Origin: Planctomycetaceae bacterium
GTDB lineage: Bacteria; Planctomycetota; Planctomycetia; Planctomycetales; Planctomycetaceae
Direction of reading: 5' to 3'
DNA: 64,000 nt
NCBI GenBank assembly: GCA_017795105.1
Contig: CP051247.1
Coordinates: 3,152,001 to 3,216,000, forward strand
Each line of letters opens with the position of its first letter. The first letter of the stretch is position 1. The notes under the pieces were generated by a model, which was given only the letters and a program-made list of their open reading frames with translations, was not told where the DNA came from and searched no databases. Shown here piece after piece: positions 26,064 through 35,013 of this stretch. The position numbers were made by a program, and so were the translations under genes.

Positions 26064-26178
26064 ATTGCCTTAACTCAAAACTGCTAATGGATTTAACACC
26101 GTTTTTCTCGCCCCTCTGCCAGCGCAGACCGGGAACGGTGATCAGTATCGGTTTGATCCGGACGGGTAACAATGATCA

Positions 26179-26234
26179 ATTTCGGGAAAACCGTCAACCG
26201 ATCTGTGGTCATTGCGGCTCGAAATTCCCGAAAT
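26179..26234. repeat. Inverted repeat between the FG-GAP protein and rpsN
   Basis: ATTTCGGGAA (26179-26188) and TTCCCGAAAT (26225-26234) are perfect complements 36 bases apart. It could be a long-loop terminator for the large gene ending at 26271 or a control site upstream of rpsN. Confidence 0.35.
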
Positions 26235-26270
26235 CCTCTGGTTTGTGGGGCGTTCTGGCCAAAGTGGGGC

Positions 26271-29200
26271 CTATTCAGAAAGCCACAGACGATCTAACTC
26301 AAACTCCTCGAAGTCTTCAAAACTTTGGGGACTGTGGCTTTCGGTCGACATCGAGCCTGCGGGAGGAGACCAGAACTTTCCGACCTGCACATATTCCCAA
26401 TCCGCCTGCGGCCAGGTTGCAATTACCCGGTTCGCGAATCGGGAGGAATCGGACTCAGCTGAATACCAGTTCCCGTTGTTGTCTCGACCGAAGATATCGT
26501 CGAACGGATCGCCGTTGGAACTTCCGACATGCAGATCAAAGACCCCGTTTGTCGCGAACGCCCAAGTGGTCCATAGCGAGAAATCGAAGCGAGCCACATT
26601 GGCCAGCCCGACCCACCACTTCGTTGTATTGAGGCGAGCAGCGACATCATCGACCCCGTCTCCGTTGAAGTCACCCACTAGGAGCGAATCGAAGGATTGT
26701 GTAACCGTCAATCGGGCATATTGGACGCTGTCGAATCCTACGGCCGGGCCTCTCGATTCTCCGACGAAGACATAACGGTTCGTCGAGTTTCCAAAGACAG
26801 CGACAAGGTCGTCGAGATTGTCTCCGTTAAAGTCGCCGACCTGTGCGAAGTTGAATCCTGATGCGACATTCCAGCGATGAGACTGCAGATATTGAAACTG
26901 CGAATTCGATGTCTTCGCGATCCACACCACACCCGATGTCGCGATGATCGCAAGATCGTCTCCGTTCACGCCGTCAAAATTGCCGACCAGAACATCCAGG
27001 ATCCCCTCATACTTGCCGTACGTTCCCCAGTGACGATTCACGAAGCCGGAACCGGTCGACTGGGCAACCCACCAGGCGCCGCTGTCGCCAGTCTGGAATA
27101 GAGCGATGATGTCATCCCGCCCGTCGTGATTGAAGTCGCCGACGTGGAACTCCTTAATGCCAGTCGTTCGCCAGGTCGTCCACAGCTCAAATGTGAACGA
27201 GCCGTTCGACTGAGCCAGACCGATCCGCCATTCACCGTTCGGCAGCCAGGCGGCGATATCGTCGAGACCATCGCCGTTGAAGTCGCCGTGAAGAACTTCG
27301 ATGAGTTCATCGGTCGGCCAGTCAGCCCATAGCATGGTGACATAGCCACCGTTTCCACCGGGAGCCGTGACCCACCAGTTGCCGTTCTCGTAGCCGGCAA
27401 TGGACGAGAGCGTATAAACAGCTCCTTCGACCGCCCCAATATCAACCGTTCCACCGAGAATCCGAGGATATCCCTCTCCACGCTGGTCGTAGAGCAGCGG
27501 ATTCTCATCACCATCCACAGCGTACTCGTTCCGCCCCGCATTCAAGGCCGGAGAACCCGGGATGAGAGCGTGCGTCCATTGTCCGCCGCCATTGTCTCGC
27601 AAGATGGGATCAATGACGTCCGTGATGGGAATCCCAAAAATGTTGTCGCTCCCCACGCTAATCTGCCCGGCGACGGCCGGGTCACCGATGATATTGGCGA
27701 TCGATTCATTGAGGATCCCCGAGTAGTCATCCACGATCCGATCTGTAGTGCGGACGTTATTCATCAGAATCGAATTTCTGATTTCCACAACGGTACTCGG
27801 ATCGGAGATGCCACCACCCGTTCCGTCCCCAAAGTCATCGCTGTTCGCGATGTTGTTGACGATGGTGGAGTTTGCGATTCTCAGATTCCCACCGCCGATC
27901 ACGCGAATTCCGCCCCCGTGGCTGGTCGCTGAATTCCCCGAGATCGTGCTGTTGAAGATTTCGGTGTACGAGGCATCGAGGTAGATCGCGCCGGCCAGAT
28001 CAGAATTATTCTCATAGAAGGTCGTATTTTCGATCGTGATCTGGGTCCGATCTCTCCCGCGGGAATAGATCGCCCCGCCCAGGTAGCCGGCCGTGTTCCC
28101 CTGAAAGAACGAATTCCGAATGGTAATCGAAGCAGTGATGTTGGGCGAATCTGCTCCAATCGCACCGCCCAGTTGGGCCTGATTATTCAGGAAGATACAG
28201 TTATCGACGACCAGGTCACCCAAGTTGCGAATCGCGGCTCCCGAGAGGTTCTCTTCCAGTACCCGTGCATTCTGCAGCACGAGATTGGACAGTTCGAAGT
28301 AGACTCCCTCAGTGACGCTGAAGATCCGTCGTACGTAATCGAAGGGCGTTTCCGACCCCTGCAGAATGATCGAATGGGCAACGGCCGGACCGACGAGAGT
28401 GAGATCGTCAGTAAGTGTCAAATTGCCAGATTCTTTGAGCGTGATGGTTCCCTGCAAACCGGGGGCGAACTCAATTGTGTCATGACCCAGGATGCGGTTG
28501 GCGTAATTGACCGCAGATCGAATTGAGCCAGCGCCGGTGTTGTTCAGATTCGTAACCAGAAACAGTTCGGTCAGAGGCGGCTCGGTCAGGATCGGGGTGT
28601 AATCGATCAGCGGCCGATTGGCTTCGTCGTTCTGATCGCGGATCAGGAAGTCGATGGCTGCGGTGTTTGTCGTTCCCCAGTAATTCTGGCTCAGATCGAT
28701 CGGCCCGCTCGCGGCGTTGCCCTCGGCCTGCACGCGAATGGCATCGTCGAGATCGTTCAGATAGAAGTCGACCGTGGTGCCGGCTGTCAGGTAGAGCTGA
28801 TTATTGAGATCCGAGAGCGCGATCTGTCCCTGACTCTCGGCACCGAAGTAGAAGATCGAGTTGAACTCCGAATTTCGGCTGATGATCGTTCCCGTGCCTT
28901 CGCGACCGACATGCACCGCGGCATTGAACACGGTGCCGTCGCTGACAAGCGTTCCGCCATTGATCACGCGAAACTCACCCGGACCGGTCGAAGCCTGATA
29001 GACGACCGTCTTCGGCAAGGTCAGCGTGGCCGGCCCTTGAATATTGATCGCACCAGCGAGGCCAAAGCGGCTGACATTGGGGATATCCCAGTCTGCATCA
29101 TCGAAAAGATTCCCGCCGAAGACGAGAAGCGTCGTGCCGGTCATCAGTTCGTAATCGCGAAACGCGGGGACCTGTTCGATCGGCGTGTAGATCGTGGGCC

Positions 29201-30173
29201 GCGAGGTGAACTCGAAACCATCGGCTTCAAACTCTGCGCCCGGTCGGATTTCCAGAAACGTCCCGCTGAACTCGGCGTCGGTGAGATGGGCTTCACCGAG
29301 CGGATGAACCGAAAGCCCGCCGGCGAAGTTCACATTGTTCGCGTTGAGAATCCCCGTCCCTTCGGTCCCGACGTTGACCTGCATGTCCCGGAATGTGGTG
29401 CCTTCGGCGTTCAGAACGCCGCCATTGGTGACGTAGATGTGGCCGAAATTGTTCTGCGTCGATGCCCGAACGGTGGCTTCGCCGATGTCGAGAGTCCCAC
29501 CAATATCGATCGTGATTCGGCCGTTGAGAGTGAACTGCACGATTTCGGGAATCCGCCAGTCGGCTGCGTCGGTAATCGTTGCCCCCGCCAGCTGCACGGT
29601 CTGTCCGGAGAGCAGCGTGTTGTTCCGCAGCTGAGGCAGAAATTCCGGCGAGATCGCCATCGTGGGAAGAGTCGTGAAGTTCACGCCGGACATTGTGACA
29701 TCGGCGGCGGGATTGATATCGAAATACGGCCCGGAATACACGCCGCCTGTGATCGTCCCTGAGGCCAGCGCATAGAGCTGCAGTCCGTCGCCGAGTTCGG
29801 TGTTCGTGATCTCGAACGTGGCTTCGGTTCCGTTCTGAGAGACCAGCAGACTGGTGTCGAGAATGGCTCCGTCCGCGATCAAATGCCCGCCGTTTTGAAC
29901 GTAAAGGTCGTTCTGGGCACTACTTTCGATAACGGTGACGCCGGGGCGGATGTCGAGCGTGGCACCGTTGGCGACGTAAATGCGGTTTCTGAGAATGTAG
30001 GGTTCGGACGTGTTGTCCCAGACCGTATCGGTGGTGATACTGGCAGTTACATCCGTCAGGAGCAGCCGCTGTTCCAGACTTTCCCCGGCATTGATCTGAG
30101 ACCATCTGCGGGAGGATCGACCTGCCCGCTTCGATTGACCAACTACACCCGCGAGCACATTCATCCACTGCAT
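26271..30173 (-). CDS. Giant exported beta-helix plus FG-GAP repeat protein (LEPR-XLL-like N-terminus)
   Basis: About 1300 residues. The ATG at 30173 has GGAG about 11 bases upstream; 30209 is also open. The basic N-terminus leads into ESLEQRLLLT, a variant of the planctomycete LEPR-XLL export/sorting motif. Residues 40-900 are beta-solenoid rungs: first repeats of the form VxNGGxLxAEGTxF, then a CSLREA/pectate-lyase-like section (TIEFAPGLQGTITLKESGNL, IRNSFFQGNTAGYLGGAI). The last 350 residues hold about six FG-GAP/VCBS units with GDFNGDGLDD or GDFNHDGRDD calcium loops. Probably a secreted or cell-surface protein; no enzyme active site was recognised. Confidence 0.82.
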   Translation of the reverse strand: MQWMNVLAGVVGQSKRAGRSSRRWSQINAGESLEQRLLLTDVTASITTDTVWDNTSEPYILRNRIYVANGATLDIRPGVTVIESSAQNDLYVQNGGHLIADGAILDTSLLVSQNGTEATFEITNTELGDGLQLYALASGTITGGVYSGPYFDINPAADVTMSGVNFTTLPTMAISPEFLPQLRNNTLLSGQTVQLAGATITDAADWRIPEIVQFTLNGRITIDIGGTLDIGEATVRASTQNNFGHIYVTNGGVLNAEGTTFRDMQVNVGTEGTGILNANNVNFAGGLSVHPLGEAHLTDAEFSGTFLEIRPGAEFEADGFEFTSRPTIYTPIEQVPAFRDYELMTGTTLLVFGGNLFDDADWDIPNVSRFGLAGAINIQGPATLTLPKTVVYQASTGPGEFRVINGGTLVSDGTVFNAAVHVGREGTGTIISRNSEFNSIFYFGAESQGQIALSDLNNQLYLTAGTTVDFYLNDLDDAIRVQAEGNAASGPIDLSQNYWGTTNTAAIDFLIRDQNDEANRPLIDYTPILTEPPLTELFLVTNLNNTGAGSIRSAVNYANRILGHDTIEFAPGLQGTITLKESGNLTLTDDLTLVGPAVAHSIILQGSETPFDYVRRIFSVTEGVYFELSNLVLQNARVLEENLSGAAIRNLGDLVVDNCIFLNNQAQLGGAIGADSPNITASITIRNSFFQGNTAGYLGGAIYSRGRDRTQITIENTTFYENNSDLAGAIYLDASYTEIFNSTISGNSATSHGGGIRVIGGGNLRIANSTIVNNIANSDDFGDGTGGGISDPSTVVEIRNSILMNNVRTTDRIVDDYSGILNESIANIIGDPAVAGQISVGSDNIFGIPITDVIDPILRDNGGGQWTHALIPGSPALNAGRNEYAVDGDENPLLYDQRGEGYPRILGGTVDIGAVEGAVYTLSSIAGYENGNWWVTAPGGNGGYVTMLWADWPTDELIEVLHGDFNGDGLDDIAAWLPNGEWRIGLAQSNGSFTFELWTTWRTTGIKEFHVGDFNHDGRDDIIALFQTGDSGAWWVAQSTGSGFVNRHWGTYGKYEGILDVLVGNFDGVNGDDLAIIATSGVVWIAKTSNSQFQYLQSHRWNVASGFNFAQVGDFNGDNLDDLVAVFGNSTNRYVFVGESRGPAVGFDSVQYARLTVTQSFDSLLVGDFNGDGVDDVAARLNTTKWWVGLANVARFDFSLWTTWAFATNGVFDLHVGSSNGDPFDDIFGRDNNGNWYSAESDSSRFANRVIATWPQADWEYVQVGKFWSPPAGSMSTESHSPQSFEDFEEFELDRLWLSE

Positions 30174-30360
30174 AACTTTTCCCGCTCCAGCCCGATCACT
30201 TCTGAACATCTGGCCAAAGTATTCCCGCCCTTGGTGACATCGGCAAGTGAGATCCGCCAGATTGGACGCAGAAGCCGTGAGCCGGCGCAGAAACTCTGAG
30301 GAGCAATCAGACTGGTTGCGAAAAAGCGACGCATCGAATTTTGAGAAATCGCCAGATCGC

Positions 30361-31011
30361 TCAGATCTCGCCCAGGTGAAACACGCCGTTGAGGGTGACG
30401 ACTTTCAGCTTGTCGTGCTTGTACTCCAGGACGTTGATGCAGGCGTTGTTCTGCTTCAGGTCTTTGGCGTGGATCAGGTCGAGAGCCAGCAGGTCGGAGA
30501 GCAGGGCACGGTTCACGACGTTGTGGGCGACGACGACGATCATCTTGCCGAGGTTTTCGGCAGCCAGCTGTTTAAAGGCCGGGACGATGCGGGTGTGGAC
30601 GTCGCGGTACGATTCCCCGTTTTTGTAGGGGATGTCGGCCGGGTTCTTCATGAAGTTCTCGTAGATCTCGGGATCTTCCTTCATGATGATGTCCCAGGAC
30701 TTCGACTCCCAGTCGCCGACATGAACTTCGACGATGTCTTCGATCGACTCCACCTCCAGCCCGTGAGGCTCGGCGATGATCTCGGCGGATTGCCGGGCGC
30801 GGAGCATCGGGCTGGAGTAGAAAGCATCAATCGGAAAGCTGCGGAGAAAGTCGCGAGCTTTCGAGACCTGAGCAATTCCGGTCTCGCTAAGCGGTCCGTT
30901 AAGCGTGCGGCCCTGAAGAATGTAGGGCCGCTGCAGATTGGCCGCGGTGGCACCGTGTCGAATCAGGAGCAGAATGGTCGAGTCGGCATCGGGTCGCGGC
31001 AGCATCGGCAA
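30361..31011 (-). CDS. Histidine phosphatase (phosphoglycerate mutase-like)
   Basis: 216 residues with the RHG motif LLLIRHGATAAN (phospho-His), the SSPMLRARQSAEII block, Glu in EVHVGDWE as the proton donor, and the second His in VVVAHNVVNRALL. Cofactor-dependent phosphoglycerate mutases and many small-molecule phosphatases (alpha-ribazole phosphatase, broad-specificity phosphatases) share these. The specificity is not readable. It lies between the large FG-GAP protein and the HTH/receiver gene on the same strand, with gaps too long for tight coupling. Confidence 0.9.
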   Translation of the reverse strand: MPMLPRPDADSTILLLIRHGATAANLQRPYILQGRTLNGPLSETGIAQVSKARDFLRSFPIDAFYSSPMLRARQSAEIIAEPHGLEVESIEDIVEVHVGDWESKSWDIIMKEDPEIYENFMKNPADIPYKNGESYRDVHTRIVPAFKQLAAENLGKMIVVVAHNVVNRALLSDLLALDLIHAKDLKQNNACINVLEYKHDKLKVVTLNGVFHLGEI

Positions 31012-31160
31012 TCGTTCTTTTCCGGAAAGAAGTAGTGTCAGACAACGGACGAATTCTTTCGGAAGGATATGCCGGGGTAAAAAAAAGAAAAACCCTTAGC
31101 ATGCCGCCGATCGAAATCGGACAGCGGGTCGGGTCTTTTGGGTCGAATCCGGTCAAGGCA

Positions 31161-31182
31161 TGCGTGTCATCCATGACACGCA
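31161..31182. promoter_or_regulatory. Perfect 22-base inverted repeat
   Basis: TGCGTGTCAT-CC-ATGACACGCA: 10-base arms with a 2-base centre. It lies upstream of the histidine phosphatase start (31011) and 52 bp past the stop of the HTH/receiver gene. With no T-run it looks more like a protein-binding site than a terminator. Confidence 0.5.
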
Positions 31183-31233
31183 ATGTCTGACCTGACAGCC
31201 CACCTGGTGATTGGAGTCATTCCAACGGAACGA

Positions 31234-31806
31234 TCAGGCGAGTGTCTTTTTACGATTCACGAGCGTCCGGACACGTTCGGCCAGCAGGGCGATGTCGAAC
31301 GGCTTGCGGAACGTTTCGTTGAACAGAGTGCGGTCGAAGCCGCTGGCACTGTCGTCGTCGCTGATGAGGCCGACGAGAACGGTGTCGTTGTAGTCTGCGT
31401 TCTTACGAAGGTTCTGGGCGATCATCAGGGCTTCGTTGCGGCCCATGGCGAAGTCGATGATGACTCCATCCGGGTGCAGCGATTCGGCCTGGATACCGGC
31501 TTCAAACCCACTCGATGCTGATTCGAGTTTGAAGTCTTCCAGGGGCAGCACTTCGCCGAGCATGGTCCGGATCGGACCTTCGATGCCGACGAGGAGCAGC
31601 TTGCCCATCGCTTCATCTTCGAGCTCGCCAAGAGGCATGCCGTGCTCTTTCAAGAAGCGGATGAGATGTTCGCGGGGAATTCGACGGTCTTGCGAACCGG
31701 GAATTCGATAGCCGCGAAGCCGACCAGAATCGAACCATTTGCTAACGGTTCTTGGGGCAACTTTACAGATCTTGGCGACCTGTCCAGTCGTGAAGATTGT
31801 CCTCAT
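31234..31806 (-). CDS. HTH (excisionase/MerR-like) plus degenerate receiver protein
   Basis: 190 residues; ATG 31806 follows GGAGAG. The N-terminal 55 residues form a helix-turn-helix of the excisionase/MerR type (FTTGQVAKICKVAPRTVSKWFDSGRLRGYRIP, RRIPREHLIRFL). Residues 68-187 fold like a response-regulator receiver, with Asp118 (GVIIDFAMGR) and Lys168 (FRKPFD) kept. The acidic pair that binds Mg2+ after the first strand is absent (KLLLVGIEG). Domain order is reversed relative to ordinary response regulators, and no histidine kinase is adjacent. Probably a DNA-binding regulator whose receiver may work without phosphorylation. Confidence 0.82.
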   Translation of the reverse strand: MRTIFTTGQVAKICKVAPRTVSKWFDSGRLRGYRIPGSQDRRIPREHLIRFLKEHGMPLGELEDEAMGKLLLVGIEGPIRTMLGEVLPLEDFKLESASSGFEAGIQAESLHPDGVIIDFAMGRNEALMIAQNLRKNADYNDTVLVGLISDDDSASGFDRTLFNETFRKPFDIALLAERVRTLVNRKKTLA

Positions 31807-32732
<926 letters not shown>

Positions 32733-32768
32733 AAACGCCCCGTCGCCAGAGTGGCAACGAGGCGTTTT
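32733..32768 (-). terminator. Terminator of the ceramidase-like gene
   Basis: AAACGCC and GGCGTTT arms, extended by CGCCA/TGGCA, form a long stem. On the minus strand it ends GGGGCGTTTCTT. It lies 55 bp past the stop at 32823. Confidence 0.7.
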
Positions 32769-32822
32769 CAGGAAACCTACTGAGAGATTTTCGGTCTTGC
32801 GATCTGGACCGCCAGGCCCCGA

Positions 32823-34394
32823 TCAGTCGACCTGCGGAAGGACATCTCCGTACGACCAGGCCGGCCCCTTGAAGGCGGGCATCGGTTTGGGACCGGGCAC
32901 TGAACCCGGCTTCATCTCCCGTGTCAGCTTAATCGCTGTGGCCGCCATCTCATCCCCGGCCGTGATCTCGAGGTTGCTGTAGCTGGTCAGCCGCGTTTCG
33001 TAGCCGCCACCCTGGTCACCGAACGCGGAAACCGTCGGCACGTATCCCACGCAGCCGTTTGAAAGCGACGCGACGAACGTGAATGGGAACGGGCTTCCCT
33101 TCTTAATCTGCAGTCCGTATTCGCAGAAGTACTCGGCAGGAACGGTGGCGATGGCGACGGGCCCGATCTGAATCGCCTGAATTTCCACATCGGCGATCGG
33201 CTCCGACTTCAGCTTGGCTTCGAGGAGAACGGTCTCTTTTGCGAAGGTCCACTCGGTCGCGCCGACGTCGCTCGGGGACTGTTTAACAAGGGCTTTGGCC
33301 TGTTCCAGATTTTGCGGTCGTGGCTCCCGGCGTGGAATCTTGAGAACGACCTGGCGTCCATCGATCGGGCAGTCGGTCCCCGGCGTGAGGCCAAGAATCA
33401 CTTTGACGGCCTCGGCTCCGATTCGTCCGCCGACCAGAGCCGAAGAAGCTTCGCCTGACTTGGGCACGGTCTTTGTCAGATTATCGACCTGAGTCACGTC
33501 TCCGGAGGCTCCCGCCAGGAAGACGACCACGACATCGTCGCCGAACATCCCCTGGATCACTTTCTCGACGTAATAGATATAGTTGGCCGAGATCCCGCCG
33601 GGGCTGGCCGTGGCGTGGCAGACGTAATTCACGATGCAGCCGGTCAGCTTGCCTTCTTCATTCCAGACCGCAAGAACGCCGACTTCCGGATCCGTTGGGC
33701 CGGCAACTTTCACGATGTCCGGATTCCCGGGGCGGGGGTGCGTAACCGTGCGGCCGTCTTTCATGAGGAACCGGCGGTTATGGGCCACGGTATCTTCGTG
33801 TCCACGGCCGACCGCAAAGCGGGAGTTCCCGAGCTGCTTCCAGGCGGTGACCACGCCATCGACGATCTGGTCTTCGACGAGTTGCAGGTATTTGGCGTCG
33901 GCCATGCTCGACTTCTCGTAAGCCAGATCCTGCACTTCCTGGCTGGCGTGGTCGTATTCGCCAGGCAGGATCATGCCGGTCGGTCCGGACGAGTGAGAAT
34001 GGGTGGCATGCACAAGAACGCGGTCGCCGGGGATTCCGGTTGCTTCGGCAATTCGTGCCCGAGCCGCCTCAACCATGACGCGACGAACGATCAGGGCATC
34101 GACACTGACAACAGCAGCCGAGCTTTGTTGATCGCCTTCGCCGCTGGAGAAAACGCCGATGCGAACTTTGCACGGATCGTGGAGAGTTCGGTGGTACGAC
34201 TTGCCGTAGCCGCCGGGTTGTTCCATTCCAATCTCCGGCGTGATGTCTCGTTCGGCGAACGCGGCTTTCAGGGGAGCGGCGGGGGAAGGGGGATCAGCGG
34301 CCCGGGAGCGAGCATCGGGCAGTAAGGGGAAGAGGAGCAGGAGGATCGCGACGGCGGTGAAACCGCAGCGAACGGGGCGGGTGGGCTGTGTCAT
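32823..34394 (-). CDS. Exported neutral/alkaline ceramidase N-domain-like protein
   Basis: 523 residues from ATG 34394, opening with a signal peptide (CGFTAVAILLLLFPLLPDARSRA). The mature protein starts AAFAERDITPEIGMEQPGGYGK, the usual opening of the ceramidase-N-domain family. It holds the metal/active-site segments LVHATHSHSSGPTG and NYVCHATASPGGISANY, and GASGDVTQVDN. The family in Planctomycetes is broad and may act on other amides or esters. The distal Ig-like ceramidase C-domain is not obvious, so the name describes the fold, not a proven substrate. Confidence 0.82.
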   Translation of the reverse strand: MTQPTRPVRCGFTAVAILLLLFPLLPDARSRAADPPSPAAPLKAAFAERDITPEIGMEQPGGYGKSYHRTLHDPCKVRIGVFSSGEGDQQSSAAVVSVDALIVRRVMVEAARARIAEATGIPGDRVLVHATHSHSSGPTGMILPGEYDHASQEVQDLAYEKSSMADAKYLQLVEDQIVDGVVTAWKQLGNSRFAVGRGHEDTVAHNRRFLMKDGRTVTHPRPGNPDIVKVAGPTDPEVGVLAVWNEEGKLTGCIVNYVCHATASPGGISANYIYYVEKVIQGMFGDDVVVVFLAGASGDVTQVDNLTKTVPKSGEASSALVGGRIGAEAVKVILGLTPGTDCPIDGRQVVLKIPRREPRPQNLEQAKALVKQSPSDVGATEWTFAKETVLLEAKLKSEPIADVEIQAIQIGPVAIATVPAEYFCEYGLQIKKGSPFPFTFVASLSNGCVGYVPTVSAFGDQGGGYETRLTSYSNLEITAGDEMAATAIKLTREMKPGSVPGPKPMPAFKGPAWSYGDVLPQVD

Positions 34395-35013
34395 CAAAAG
34401 TCGACTCCCTGCTGAGAATGGAGCGGCGACGGACGGCGGGGCTGCCGAGCCGCACGCTCGGGAATGAGGAACCACTGCCGGAGCGACTGGCAGCGTCACG
34501 TTGAGCACCTCTCTATGAATTCTTCTGGACGACGAGGCGTGAGGCGAAAACGACGCAAAGATGCCTGTCTTTCCCAGAGTTCCTGGATGTCGTCGGTCAG
34601 CCGCGAGGTCATCGCGGCTGCTTTCCGTGTCAAGGTTGTTTCCCGGGCGGCGACGAACGCGAGTGCCATCTGCCCGGAAATCAGGCTCAAACCGTTGTGC
34701 TGTTAAGGGTTAGATGGTCCACCGCCCCTAAGCGGGTCCCGCCCCTCTCTGCACATCCTGTTAAGTTATTCGGATTGGAGCGATTCTGCTCAACTTTACG
34801 ATCGTGATGATCCGAAATTCAGAATAACCATCATTGTCAGCACAATCGGTACGACCTGTCTGCGCTCGGTTCGAGTGAACGCCAGTAGGCCAGGACACAC
34901 CACACAACGATTGACCTATCACGACAGTATTTCTTCTCGAAATCGGACTCGCAAGCCCGACGACGATTTCTCGAACTTAGCAGGATTCAGTCAGCATGAT
35001 GCTGGAGCCCTCC
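34395..35013. other. Divergent intergenic region (619 bp)
   Basis: Lies between the ceramidase-like gene (minus) and the giant barrel/protease gene (plus). A weak minus frame ending at 34496 (57 residues from an ATG at 34669) has no ribosome site and is not called. The remainder shows no recognisable gene; it should hold both promoters. Confidence 0.5.

Noticed and set aside
34496..34690. Small minus-strand protein in front of the ceramidase-like gene
   Set aside because: Starts with TTG or a late ATG, has no ribosome site and no recognisable features.
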